Below, piece by piece: positions 37,308 to 45,703 of a stretch of DNA of 64,000 nucleotides. Source of the stretch: Candidatus Obscuribacterales bacterium. Lineage in GTDB: Bacteria > Cyanobacteriota > Vampirovibrionia > Obscuribacterales > Obscuribacteraceae. How positions within the stretch are numbered: position 1 is the first letter of the stretch; each line of letters opens with the position of its first letter. The notes under the pieces were generated by a model. The model was not told the DNA's origin and made no database searches. It saw only the letters and a list, made by a program, of their open reading frames with translations. The position numbers and the translations under genes are program-made. The DNA lies in NCBI GenBank assembly GCA_019746975.1, contig JAIERK010000086.1, positions 41,375 to 105,374 of the forward strand. The letters run 5' to 3'.

Positions 37308-39443
37308 CTATTGTGCTGAATCTGGGGTGGCTAGCCAGGTGACCTCGTCCTCTGCAAGGACCTGAAGTACGTCGTCTGGTGTATGTTGGTTGGACGCGAC
37401 AGCTCGTCTTACCTCGGGCCTGGGATCTTTCGAAAGCTTGCTTAACAGTTCTGCCGTTGCGGTGGGATTCGAGGCGGCCGACATCCGTACCCGGTCCTCT
37501 TGATCTTGAGCCAGATTTGCTAGCGTTTCTTTTTTGACCGCTGGGTTCTGGGCGACTGATGCGCGAACTACAGGGCTTACGTCTTTAGCGGCAAGTTCTA
37601 ATGCGTCTTGCGGCATGGAAGGATGAGCAGCGGCTACCGCTCTGACTGATGGATCCTGATCGGTCGCCAGTCTCTCCAAAATAATTGGTCTTGTATTGCT
37701 AGCTTGGGCGATGCTGATTTTTAAGACGGTATCGGCGTCATCGGCGACTCGCTTCACTACTTCGTCGCTTGCATCCTTCCTAAAAAGGAGTTGCTGCTTG
37801 ATACCGAGATCTTTGCAATCGGCGAGCAGGAGAAGCGTGTCGGCAGGAGTAGCCGGATTTCCTGACAGCGCTTTGAGAACATTCGAACAGTTATCTCTTC
37901 CCAATAATGAAAGAACGTTGGCCGGCGCGGCCGGATTGCTTGCCAGAGCCTGCCTGACTATCTCGTTGGTGTCACTGCCGAGCTGCGCCACCATGCCAAT
38001 CTCGCTAGCCTTGTCTGCGCTCTTCTGGTACGTGTTGGCAGCGAGTGCCGCTCGTACGGCGTAGTCCTTATCTTTGATCATTTCTTTCACGACTACGCCT
38101 GGCAATGAGGCGTTGTTGGCGAGCACGTATCGAACTTGCGGTGACTCGTTGCGTGACAGGCTCAAGTAGTCATCGGCAGTCCAGTCTGAGCGCGACGCCA
38201 GTACCTGTGCCACCGCGACCGGTGCCTTGTCCATCAATTGTTTGAGGGTAGCCTTGCTGGCTTGAGGATTCGCTGCAATGGCTGTTTTTACACGAATAGA
38301 ATCGTCTTTGACGAGTTTGCTCAGCGTCGTGTCTTGAACAGTCGGATTGGCTGCCACCGACCAGCGCACCTTTTCTTCTTTGTCGTCGGCTAGTGATTGA
38401 ATAACATTGACCGGCGTGGACGGATTGAGGACGACTTCCATCCGCACCTCCCAGTTTTTGTCCTGGGCCAGGCCGGAGAGCGTATTGGCTGGTGTCGATG
38501 GGTTGCCTGCTGCGCCGATTCGAACGACCATGTGAGAGTCTTTTGCCAACTTGTCGAGAACTTCCGCCGGCGCCGAGGGATTGCCTGCCACCATCGAGCG
38601 CACGCCCAGATCGCCATCTTCCGATAGGGCCTGGTATGACTCCTGGCTCAACTGGGGCTGTCGCGCTAGAAATGTCCGTACCAGTCGATCTCCTACCTTC
38701 ACCAGCCGATCGACGACGTCCTGAGTCGTTGCCCGATTGCGAGCCAGCGAGAGCAAGAGGTATTCCGTTTGAGTGTGACCGTGCGCCAATCTCGATAGTA
38801 CCGCAGGTGGTGTTGCTGGACTGGCAGCGATCGTTTCGCAGACCTTGGGAAGTCCGGAGGATGCCAGCGCGTATAGCGTACGAGCATCGAGCGGCGTGGG
38901 ATTGTGCAACAGAGCCTCGATGACGAGCTGATCGGTGTCGTTGGCGAGCAGCCGTTTGATATCGGCGGGCGCACTCGGGTTGGCAGCTACCTGTCGTCGC
39001 ACGAGATCGCTTGCGTCTTGACCGAGCTTCGTTAGTATCGCGGCGGACGCTTTCGGATTCGACGCTACCGCGAGCTTTATCGGATAAGCCGGTGCCGGGG
39101 TTGATATCCTTCTGCGTTGCGGTTCTACCTGCGCTTTGAAAGGCTGCTCTTCCTTCTTCTCGCCTACTCGTGAAGGCGCTCCGGCACCGAGTTTATCTGG
39201 TTTTTCCCCATCGGCATCAGAGCGAGTCGTACCGCCGTCTTTTTTCGAAGAGTCGCCGTTGCGCTCTTTCTTCTCGGTCTTTCGCTTCTTTTCGCCGTCT
39301 TTCTCTGCGATCAGCGAAGGATTTTGCAATTTGGTTTGCTCTGCGAACGCTGCACTGGTAAGGCTCGGAGACGCCACCGTCGTTGGTATCAGACAAATGT
39401 AGGCCAGCGATGTTGCAACAGCTTTGTTCTTTTTATCGTTCAT
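37308..39443 (-). CDS. Secreted alpha-solenoid protein of 23-24-residue leucine-rich-variant/HEAT-like repeats
   Basis: 711 residues. Residues 1-35 are signal-peptide-like (SLAYICLIPTTVASPSLTSA). About 40-110 are charged and low-complexity (Lys, Glu, Ser). From about 115 to the end there are roughly two dozen units of 23-24 residues with the core V-R-x-x-V-A-x-N-P-x-x-P-A-x-x-L-x-x-L-A-x-D, for example VRIGAAGNPSTPANTLSGLA. This matches the leucine-rich-repeat-variant / HEAT-like type of right-handed helical solenoid. Such proteins bind partners along a curved face. It lies 15 bases before the thiolase gene and 122 bases after the DUF4388 gene, all on the minus strand. Nothing links it to thiolase chemistry, so the cotranscription may be incidental. 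Confidence 0.85.
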   Translation of the reverse strand: MNDKKNKAVATSLAYICLIPTTVASPSLTSAAFAEQTKLQNPSLIAEKDGEKKRKTEKKERNGDSSKKDGGTTRSDADGEKPDKLGAGAPSRVGEKKEEQPFKAQVEPQRRRISTPAPAYPIKLAVASNPKASAAILTKLGQDASDLVRRQVAANPSAPADIKRLLANDTDQLVIEALLHNPTPLDARTLYALASSGLPKVCETIAASPATPPAVLSRLAHGHTQTEYLLLSLARNRATTQDVVDRLVKVGDRLVRTFLARQPQLSQESYQALSEDGDLGVRSMVAGNPSAPAEVLDKLAKDSHMVVRIGAAGNPSTPANTLSGLAQDKNWEVRMEVVLNPSTPVNVIQSLADDKEEKVRWSVAANPTVQDTTLSKLVKDDSIRVKTAIAANPQASKATLKQLMDKAPVAVAQVLASRSDWTADDYLSLSRNESPQVRYVLANNASLPGVVVKEMIKDKDYAVRAALAANTYQKSADKASEIGMVAQLGSDTNEIVRQALASNPAAPANVLSLLGRDNCSNVLKALSGNPATPADTLLLLADCKDLGIKQQLLFRKDASDEVVKRVADDADTVLKISIAQASNTRPIILERLATDQDPSVRAVAAAHPSMPQDALELAAKDVSPVVRASVAQNPAVKKETLANLAQDQEDRVRMSAASNPTATAELLSKLSKDPRPEVRRAVASNQHTPDDVLQVLAEDEVTWLATPDSAQ

Positions 39444-39565
39444 ATCCCTGCCAAATGAGAGTCGACTTCCGGGTCAGATTTTAGCGCGTTTTTCTACCTG
39501 ACAGCCGCTTCTGCAGACTGGCAGTCTTCAATGCACTTCCGGCTTTCCACGCTCTTGAGGCTTTT

Positions 39566-41443
39566 CTAACGATCCTTCTCATGAATCGAGCGGATGATGT
39601 TCAAAAGTGTGCCTCGATCGAGTTCCTGGGAGACATATTCAATGTACTTCACCTGCCAGTTGTCAAGATCTGCTAGCACTGTCGAAAGAGATGTCCCTGC
39701 CGAGCGCGCGGCCGCCATATCTACATCTACGTCGCCTCGATGACTTAGGATGAAGACTCGCGCTCGTCCCGAATAGCCCAGCGAGTCACGGAAGCTCAAA
39801 CGCAAAAATGCCGTGTTTTTCTCATTGCCTATCTGTTCTCTGATACCAGCCACCAATCTTTGGAATTTACTGATTGGCCCGGACACGTCGCCATCAGGTA
39901 CGGTCGCCATCTTGTATTCGAGCAGCATTCCGATTGCCCAGCTGAAGTCGGAGGTTGTGATATCGCCCATCAATTTGATTGTGCGAGAAATTGTTGTTAG
40001 ACCATCGAGCGAGTCCCAAACACGCTTAACCATCTCCATTTGGGATTTGGTTATTGGCTTCTTCTCTTTGGGCTCTATAATCGGATCGCCTTCCAACTTC
40101 TCTTTGGTGCTCTCCACTTTCTCGAGGATCGAGTCAGCGCCGCGCGGCAGTTTGTTCCAAACAACCTGCGTATTGTCTTGCGCCAGTGCCGCATCGAGGA
40201 GCAGCTTATCCAGCGGTTTTGTGATTTTACAAGTATCCTTGGTCAGATCTTCCGACGGTGGTCTTTTGATAAACACGAAGATTCCCTGATTCCATGCCGA
40301 TGCGAATTCCATGACGGCATTGTTGCCATGGAGCTTTCCAATACGTGCATTCATAGGCTTGCCAGCCTCGAAGTGTGCTTTGAACTGCATGTCGCGGTTT
40401 TCAACTGAGAGAACGCCTGTCTCTCTGTTGGTCGCCATGTTTTGCAGAAGGCTCATCGGGTCGGTCGATCCGAGGTGTCCTACGAGTGATTGCACTTTCG
40501 CCTCTTCGCTTGTCGCCGTCGAAGTCATCTTCGATTTGCTCTTCATTCCTTCGGATTGACCGTAGAAGGCTTGGTCCGCGAGAGCAATCTCGAGCATTCG
40601 TGAATTGATCTTTCCTCGTTTAACAGCCAGCGCCCCAAGATTCATGCGCTCTTTGGCGCTGGTTCCCTGGAGTTCTAGGACCAGCTCGTCGATGTTTTGC
40701 TGATTGAGAATTTTGCAATTGATCATGTATTCCTCAATCGTGAAGGAGCGCCGATTCTTGAAGTACGATGTGAGGAACGGCACTTTCGCAAACACGGGAA
40801 ATATCAATTTCTTGGTCTCCAGCTCTTTCAAGCCATCGAGGATCTGGCTTTCGCTCAAACGTGATCTCTGAGCCAGCGCCGCCACCGGACTGAAGTTGTC
40901 GATAAGCGCGAGGAGGTGATTTTCCGTGCCGGGCGTTGTGATATTGGTCTTTCTCTGCAGCCCCTGCTCTGTCAGTACAGGCACCGCCGCCATCAAAATT
41001 TGCTGAGACAGGTCAGCGCCGCCTTCTTCAAAACCGGCGTCCTTCCCAAGTGCCGCTTTGATGTACTTGGTCAGTGTCGGTGAAAACTCAAAGAGATCGG
41101 CATAGCTGTCGAATACTCGGAAAGATGGAGCAGCCGTGAAATTTTCGCGAATGATTGCGAACGCACTGTCGCAGCGGAGAAAAATCAGGGCGCCCTTAAT
41201 CTCGACCAGTGAATCTACAATCCGCGCCGCGTCCACGAGCAGCTCTGACGGGAAAAGAAAGCCGCAAAGTGTGGCGTCTACGATCACGGCTTCGTAAAGG
41301 TGAGTGCCGGTGGCAAGCCCTCTGAGCTCTTCGACGACTTCTACTCCGTATTTGAGGACGCACATGTTAGCCAGATCCGGGACGCCAAGCTTCTGCGTGA
41401 TGGCTCCTGGCACTTCGGATACGTCTATCGAATTTTCAGTCAT
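39566..41443 (-). CDS. DUF4388 domain protein, probable signalling or motility regulator
   Basis: 625 residues. Residues about 1-150 form an unassigned alpha/beta region. About 165-240 look like a helical winged module (LAQRSRLSESQILDGLKEL). About 318-420 fit DUF4388 (a PATAN-like domain): LVGHLGSTDPMSLLQNMATN, then TGVLSVENRDMQFKAHFEAGK, then an E-F-A-S-A-W-N-Q-G-I-F-V-F end. The last 190 residues include a helical domain and KVWDSLDGLTTISRTIKLMG. DUF4388 proteins are usually found with response regulators and gliding or pilus control systems. No signal peptide is present. It is divergent from the secreted protein at 41714. Confidence 0.8.
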   Translation of the reverse strand: MTENSIDVSEVPGAITQKLGVPDLANMCVLKYGVEVVEELRGLATGTHLYEAVIVDATLCGFLFPSELLVDAARIVDSLVEIKGALIFLRCDSAFAIIRENFTAAPSFRVFDSYADLFEFSPTLTKYIKAALGKDAGFEEGGADLSQQILMAAVPVLTEQGLQRKTNITTPGTENHLLALIDNFSPVAALAQRSRLSESQILDGLKELETKKLIFPVFAKVPFLTSYFKNRRSFTIEEYMINCKILNQQNIDELVLELQGTSAKERMNLGALAVKRGKINSRMLEIALADQAFYGQSEGMKSKSKMTSTATSEEAKVQSLVGHLGSTDPMSLLQNMATNRETGVLSVENRDMQFKAHFEAGKPMNARIGKLHGNNAVMEFASAWNQGIFVFIKRPPSEDLTKDTCKITKPLDKLLLDAALAQDNTQVVWNKLPRGADSILEKVESTKEKLEGDPIIEPKEKKPITKSQMEMVKRVWDSLDGLTTISRTIKLMGDITTSDFSWAIGMLLEYKMATVPDGDVSGPISKFQRLVAGIREQIGNEKNTAFLRLSFRDSLGYSGRARVFILSHRGDVDVDMAAARSAGTSLSTVLADLDNWQVKYIEYVSQELDRGTLLNIIRSIHEKDR

Positions 41444-41713
41444 CGGTCATCTCACCTTCGGTTGGCACGCTCACGGGAGTGAGTCCTGGCTAAGCCTTTA
41501 TGCCCGTATGTTAATAAGAAATATATCGTGGGCGGCTCAGTGTCACATAATCTCGATGCGGAATCTGCAGGGACGGTCAGGGCATTAGTTTTCGGCTTGA
41601 TGTAAAGATGATTTTTGTTAACTTCCACCTGGGCGGAAAGTCATCTATACTCGGTTTTTCCTGTTGACTATCTTCGGTGAAACAGTCGAATTACGCTTGG
41701 TAACGGTGGTTGT

Positions 41714-42910
41714 ATGAAAATCTTGTTTGAGAACCGAGCTTCGGACATCGTGCTGCAGCGGTGGCGCACTATGGTCGCTGTCTTCACCGTGGTCATGCTC
41801 GTGAGCGCACCATTGTCCGCGGTCGCCCAGGGCATACCCGCCGATCGCCCTTACAGCGCGGGCTCCGATAATCACAAGATCGACAAAAATTATTACGCTC
41901 CCACGGAGGAGAAGCCGAGTACCTCTAGTGGAGTCGTGCTCAAAGGTGAGGTTACATACTGTGTCCCGAAGGGGACGCCAATCAAACTGAAGTTGGCGAC
42001 AGTTCCTACGAGTGGTCTGCGTCTCATGGACCGCACGTTCGATGGAGACCTGCAACCGGCCAAGCTTGGCCAGAAGATCACTGCCAAGACGACAGAGGAT
42101 ATCTTTGTCGATACCAACAGAGTTATACCGGAAGGCACCACTTTTTACGGGTCGGTGTCGAAGATTCATCCCCCGCGAAGAATGGCTCGCCCTGGACATC
42201 TTGAGATTCAGTTCCAGAAGCTGAAGCTGCCAGACGGCAGAGTTTTTGCATTTCGTGTCGAAGCGGACAATTTCAAAAAATCAACCACCAAAAGCAAGGC
42301 GAAAGGAGTCGGTCGTTTAATGGCCTGGGCAGGTGGCGGTGCTGCCATGGGTGCGATTGTCGCCTACCAACTTTCTGGGCTTCAATCGACTATATCGATG
42401 CATGGCTATAACATTGCCGCCGGTGCGGCTGCAGGCGCGATTGCTGCAACGACCTATGCCGCGATGAAGCGAGGCAAGCCAGCGGTCCTCGAGCCGGGCG
42501 ACAATCTCAACATGACTATTGATGCAGATCTACTTATGCCTGTCGCGACAAAACCCAGTCCTAAGAAAATTCCCAAGCACGTCGAAGGCTTATCTGTGGA
42601 TGTCTTGAAGAGCAAGCAAGTTAGCGATGGTTTGGGTGGCCAACTCATGAAGCTCGAACTCAGCATCGATAACAACACCAAGTACACTTTGCGCGGAATA
42701 GATTTTTATCTCGAAGATAGCAACGGCAACCATGGAGCATTGTCATTGTCGCAGGATGATGAAGAATCAGAACTCAATTTCACTATTCATCCATACAGCA
42801 TGGAGACGATGCGAATGCATTTCCAGATGGAGTTTCCCAAGCTCAAACATAAGCTGGTTATTCTCGATCACAATTCTCGAAAGCCTGTACATGTAGTAGA
42901 AATCAACTAG
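41714..42910 (+). CDS. Secreted/envelope hypothetical protein with glycine-zipper segment
   Basis: 398 residues. The N-terminus has a basic stretch, a hydrophobic core (MVAVFTVVMLVSAPLSAVA) and a likely cleavage site before QGIPAD. About 75-190 form a beta-rich domain with VIPEGTTFYGSVSKI and GHLEIQFQKLKLPDG, a pattern I know from envelope proteins of unknown role. About 200-255 hold small-residue hydrophobic segments (AWAGGGAAMGAIVAYQL, AAGAAAGAIAATTYAA), a glycine-zipper type membrane stretch. The last 120 residues look like an immunoglobulin-like beta sandwich. The ATG is used although no strong ribosome binding site is visible. No function is assigned. Confidence 0.78.
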   Translation: MKILFENRASDIVLQRWRTMVAVFTVVMLVSAPLSAVAQGIPADRPYSAGSDNHKIDKNYYAPTEEKPSTSSGVVLKGEVTYCVPKGTPIKLKLATVPTSGLRLMDRTFDGDLQPAKLGQKITAKTTEDIFVDTNRVIPEGTTFYGSVSKIHPPRRMARPGHLEIQFQKLKLPDGRVFAFRVEADNFKKSTTKSKAKGVGRLMAWAGGGAAMGAIVAYQLSGLQSTISMHGYNIAAGAAAGAIAATTYAAMKRGKPAVLEPGDNLNMTIDADLLMPVATKPSPKKIPKHVEGLSVDVLKSKQVSDGLGGQLMKLELSIDNNTKYTLRGIDFYLEDSNGNHGALSLSQDDEESELNFTIHPYSMETMRMHFQMEFPKLKHKLVILDHNSRKPVHVVEIN

Positions 42911-43647
42911 TCCTTTTCGCGCGCTGCAGTTGCCGCTGGTGCCGTTTCAACTGTCGGGTAACCCAGAGGTGTCTTTGGTGGTTTTTGTCGTAAGCGAGTT
43001 GCTGGTCCAACATCAGGGGAAGTCTACGACCCTATTGATAGTCCCAGAACGATCTATATAAATTTGCGCAGAATTGCTCGTTCAGACTGGTTCTGTAGTG
43101 TTCGCTGTGTGCTTGTTGGGCGTGAAATTTTTGTTCTTAGTAAAACGGTTGATTATCTCACTGTGGAAATACGTGATCGGCTGTCGGACGAAAACTCGCT
43201 TTTCATCAGTATTGCAAGCAGCTTTGTATATTGTGGACTGGCGATATTGTAGAGTCGGCTAATGGAATTTTGGGGTATGCACCGTGAGCTGCCGAAAATT
43301 CGCTCTGTAATCACTACGTAGTTTCCCCATGCCTTATATTGACATCAAACTCGATTGGAAGGATATTAAGGTTGCTAGGTTGTAGTTTGCTTGGTTCTGC
43401 CCTACGTGAGTCGACCAACGATTACCAGAAACAAATGAATAATCGTTAGTTTGCAAGGCTCCATGTATTCTCGGGCTGATTCGGCATCACTCTTTCGCGT
43501 CTTGATGTGCCACTATTTTTGGTGCGTCTCGAGGCATTGCCGTTCTTGAATCAGTTCGAACCCCGAAGCTATATATCAAGATAGTGAACCCCCCAAATTC
43601 ACCATTAGCCGAATGTTTCTCAATGCCAACTAGAGATCTTATTGGCC
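42911..43647. other. 700-base intergenic region with a possible promoter
   Basis: No convincing gene is seen; the open frames here are short and lack recognisable features. TTGACA (43339-43344), a 17-base spacer and GATATT (43362-43367) form a possible promoter about 280 bases before the gene at 43648, which would leave a long untranslated leader. Confidence 0.4.
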
Positions 43648-44787
43648 ATGTTTTCCACACTTACCAACAAAAAACCGCCGAGCTATGATCTGAATTCCAT
43701 ATTCAGACCTTACGCAAGCGATGCTGTAAGTGACTCACAGCCTTCGAGAACATCGGAATCAAGCGGCAGACTCGCAACAGTTGCACGTCAGGAATTGAAA
43801 TCTTTATTTAGTCTCGAACTCTCCAAGTTTCCAAAATTGAGTGAGGACGAGCCGACGATGTCCTGGCTTTTGCGTGCAGCTGGTATGGTATCAGATGTGG
43901 TTATGCGTGACGTCCTAGATGTATCTCGTCGGGGCGGTCAATCTCCTTATGACCTTTTGCGTTTGTCCGGCCGGATATCCGTTTCGGATTTAAGAGCATT
44001 GGATACTGCGGCGCACTATGTGGACAGCGGCACGATCTACCGTGATTTTGCTGCTATCGTTCTCACTTATGCCTGTAACAACTTTATCGAGTTCGATGAT
44101 GCCTTGTGGGATTTGGGTCTTCATCCCAATGATCCCATGAGCGATTTCAAGCTCTATGAGTTGCTCGATGATTGTGGCGTTTTTCCTCATGCGGATATGC
44201 TCGCTGTCAGGCGGGAATGCCTGGCACGCGGTGTCACCATCGGGTACAGTCTGGTCAAGAACAACATGCTATCCGGTCAATTCTTGAAAGTTTTGCTGGA
44301 GTGCCTCTGCGCCGTTGGCAGTGGAAAGTTGCAGTACCACGATCTTGTTCTTACGATTATCAGTATACTTCGAGACACTGACACCACTTACGGTGCTTTC
44401 GACAGCTCGATGACGCGCGAGGCTCGTCTCGTTGCGCAAGTTCCCATCTCGACCGCAGACAGAGCCCTCGGCAATTTGTTGCTCTGCACAGATTTGATGG
44501 AGCTTGAAGACCTGATTTTCTGTCTTGAGGTTGCCCTCGAGGACATACGGTCTCTGGGTTCAGTAGTTTCCGATTTCATGATTGTAGATGTAGTCGTGCT
44601 TCAAGCAGCACGCAGCCTGGCGTATATGGTGTGCGAGAAAAAACTTACGGCACGACGAAGTGTCGAGCTGCTCGACGAGGTTAGAACAACCGGCAAACCG
44701 CTAACGCAGATGTTCACGGAAGTGACGAGTGTGTCCGTACTAACGACCAGTCACCCGAACCTCAGCGTAGTGACGTCGATGGCTTAG
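43648..44787 (+). CDS. Cytoplasmic protein with repeated helical modules of DUF4388-associated type
   Basis: 379 residues from ATG 43648; a TTG at 43642 is an alternative. The first 55 residues are Ser-rich and likely disordered. From about residue 60 there are four or five similar modules of about 70 residues, each with a hydrophobic L-L-x-x-x-G-x-I/V followed by a helix: YDLLRLSGRISVSDLRALDT, then LYELLDDCGVFPHADMLAV, then LSGQFLKVLLECLCAVGSGK, and SLAYMVCEKKLTARRSVELL. Modules of this kind recur beside DUF4388 domains and in the N-terminal region of pilus ATPases, and the DUF4388 protein at 39566 has similar stretches. I assign no function. Confidence 0.72.
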   Translation: MFSTLTNKKPPSYDLNSIFRPYASDAVSDSQPSRTSESSGRLATVARQELKSLFSLELSKFPKLSEDEPTMSWLLRAAGMVSDVVMRDVLDVSRRGGQSPYDLLRLSGRISVSDLRALDTAAHYVDSGTIYRDFAAIVLTYACNNFIEFDDALWDLGLHPNDPMSDFKLYELLDDCGVFPHADMLAVRRECLARGVTIGYSLVKNNMLSGQFLKVLLECLCAVGSGKLQYHDLVLTIISILRDTDTTYGAFDSSMTREARLVAQVPISTADRALGNLLLCTDLMELEDLIFCLEVALEDIRSLGSVVSDFMIVDVVVLQAARSLAYMVCEKKLTARRSVELLDEVRTTGKPLTQMFTEVTSVSVLTTSHPNLSVVTSMA

Positions 44788-44826
44788 AAACTTCATTCGG
44801 ATTCAGAGCATTTTTCGAAACACGCA

Positions 44827-44950
44827 ACTGGGACCGCTGGGCGTCTCGCCGGCAGAGAGCGTGTTCGCGTGCCTCCAGTCCGAGAGCAAGAAACACCCAC
44901 GCAGACCGTCTACTGGGACCGCCGGCGCTCCAGAGCGCGTTCTGAGTGTT
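44827..44950. repeat. Two copies of a GC-rich interspersed repeat motif
   Basis: ACTGGGACCGC occurs at 44827-44837 and 44912-44922, each followed by GGCG and a related AGAGCG(T/C)GTTC stretch, so the copies match over about 45 bases with gaps. This is intergenic between 44787 and 45277. The motif resembles a family of short GC-rich intergenic repeats I recall from several bacterial genomes, where it often appears in many copies. The second copy is followed by a T-rich tract (from about 44950) that could end transcription of the gene at 43648. The rest of this gap holds no gene that I can support. Confidence 0.5.
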
Positions 44951-45176
44951 TTATTTTTTTTTGCGGAACCGCGTTCTCTATTTTAATACACGCAGGCAAA
45001 AATTCTTTGAATTTAGAGGTGCCACAAACTCACTCCCTGTTTGGGTTGAACTGCTATCGCCTCTGCTAGCCGTACCAGCGTCTTTGCAATACGATTGGGG
45101 ACGTGGCTGAAAACGCTCTATTCATCACGTTTCTTGATTATGACTGTGGATTTGCGCATGGGAATTTTACGAACTC

Positions 45177-45191
45177 GGGGGGAATCCCCCC
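45177..45191. promoter_or_regulatory. GGGGGG-AAT-CCCCCC palindrome upstream of a small gene
   Basis: Six G (45177-45182) and six C (45186-45191) flank AAT, a perfect 6-base inverted repeat 85 bases before the gene at 45277. It may be an operator or a strong short hairpin in the leader. Confidence 0.4.
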
Positions 45192-45276
45192 AATTGTTCA
45201 AGAACCGCGTCCCACCTACACTCTAAGCATCGACAACACCCCTTAGAGCTGTTCCGGCAGCGAGGCAACCAGAGAG

Positions 45277-45513
45277 ATGACAATGTTCAGAGATCCAAGA
45301 GATGAAGATCGACTTTGCCAAGTTTTGAAGGCATACGTTGAAGAGTGGGGGCCGGAAAATGTGATAGTTTCCGTTCCGTCACATTGGAGCGAATACAGCA
45401 CTAACAGTCTCGGTAGAGTGAGGCTGGAGTTTGCAACTCAGAATACGGTATCAATTCGTGTTGAATATGATTTCGTCAGATTAAAGTACGATGTGGCGCT
45501 ACAGGCGGCATAG
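45277..45513 (+). CDS. Small hypothetical protein
   Basis: 78 residues. The ATG at 45277 and another at 45283 are both in frame after an AGAGAG stretch. The sequence is soluble and has an alpha-beta look: a helix (EDRLCQVLKAYVEEW), then beta strands (GPENVIVSVPSHW, GRVRLEFAT, TVSIRVEYDFVRLKYD). I recognise no family. A terminator hairpin 40 bases past its stop, and an upstream palindrome, mark it as an independent transcription unit and support the call that it is expressed. Confidence 0.6.
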   Translation: MTMFRDPRDEDRLCQVLKAYVEEWGPENVIVSVPSHWSEYSTNSLGRVRLEFATQNTVSIRVEYDFVRLKYDVALQAA

Positions 45514-45552
45514 GATCAGATTTAGTTCGATATCTACTTTCCTCCTTGAATT

Positions 45553-45577
45553 GAAGCCCTGTGGTGGGGCTTCTTTC
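45553..45577 (+). terminator. Intrinsic terminator of the small gene
   Basis: GAAGCCC (45553-45559) and GGGCTTC (45567-45573) form a 7-pair stem with a 7-base loop, followed by TTT and a further T-rich stretch after CGC. It lies 40 bases beyond the stop at 45513. Confidence 0.75.
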
Positions 45578-45703
45578 GCTTTAAGGAAAAGCGTTCTTCT
45601 TGATCAACGATCCGCATTGGCCGTGTTTCATTGCATCGTATGCAGACGGCTCTCCCAATGCACTGGCACGAGTTCTTCGAGCTCAAATAGTGGAAGCGAT
45701 CCG

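Noticed and set aside
43064..43262. Two overlapping short open frames of about 62 residues
   Set aside because: No ribosome binding site, no family-like pattern, and the two frames overlap in different phases.
44869..45069. 66-residue open frame beginning in the GC-rich repeats
   Set aside because: It is composed of the interspersed repeat and a T-rich stretch and has no coding character.
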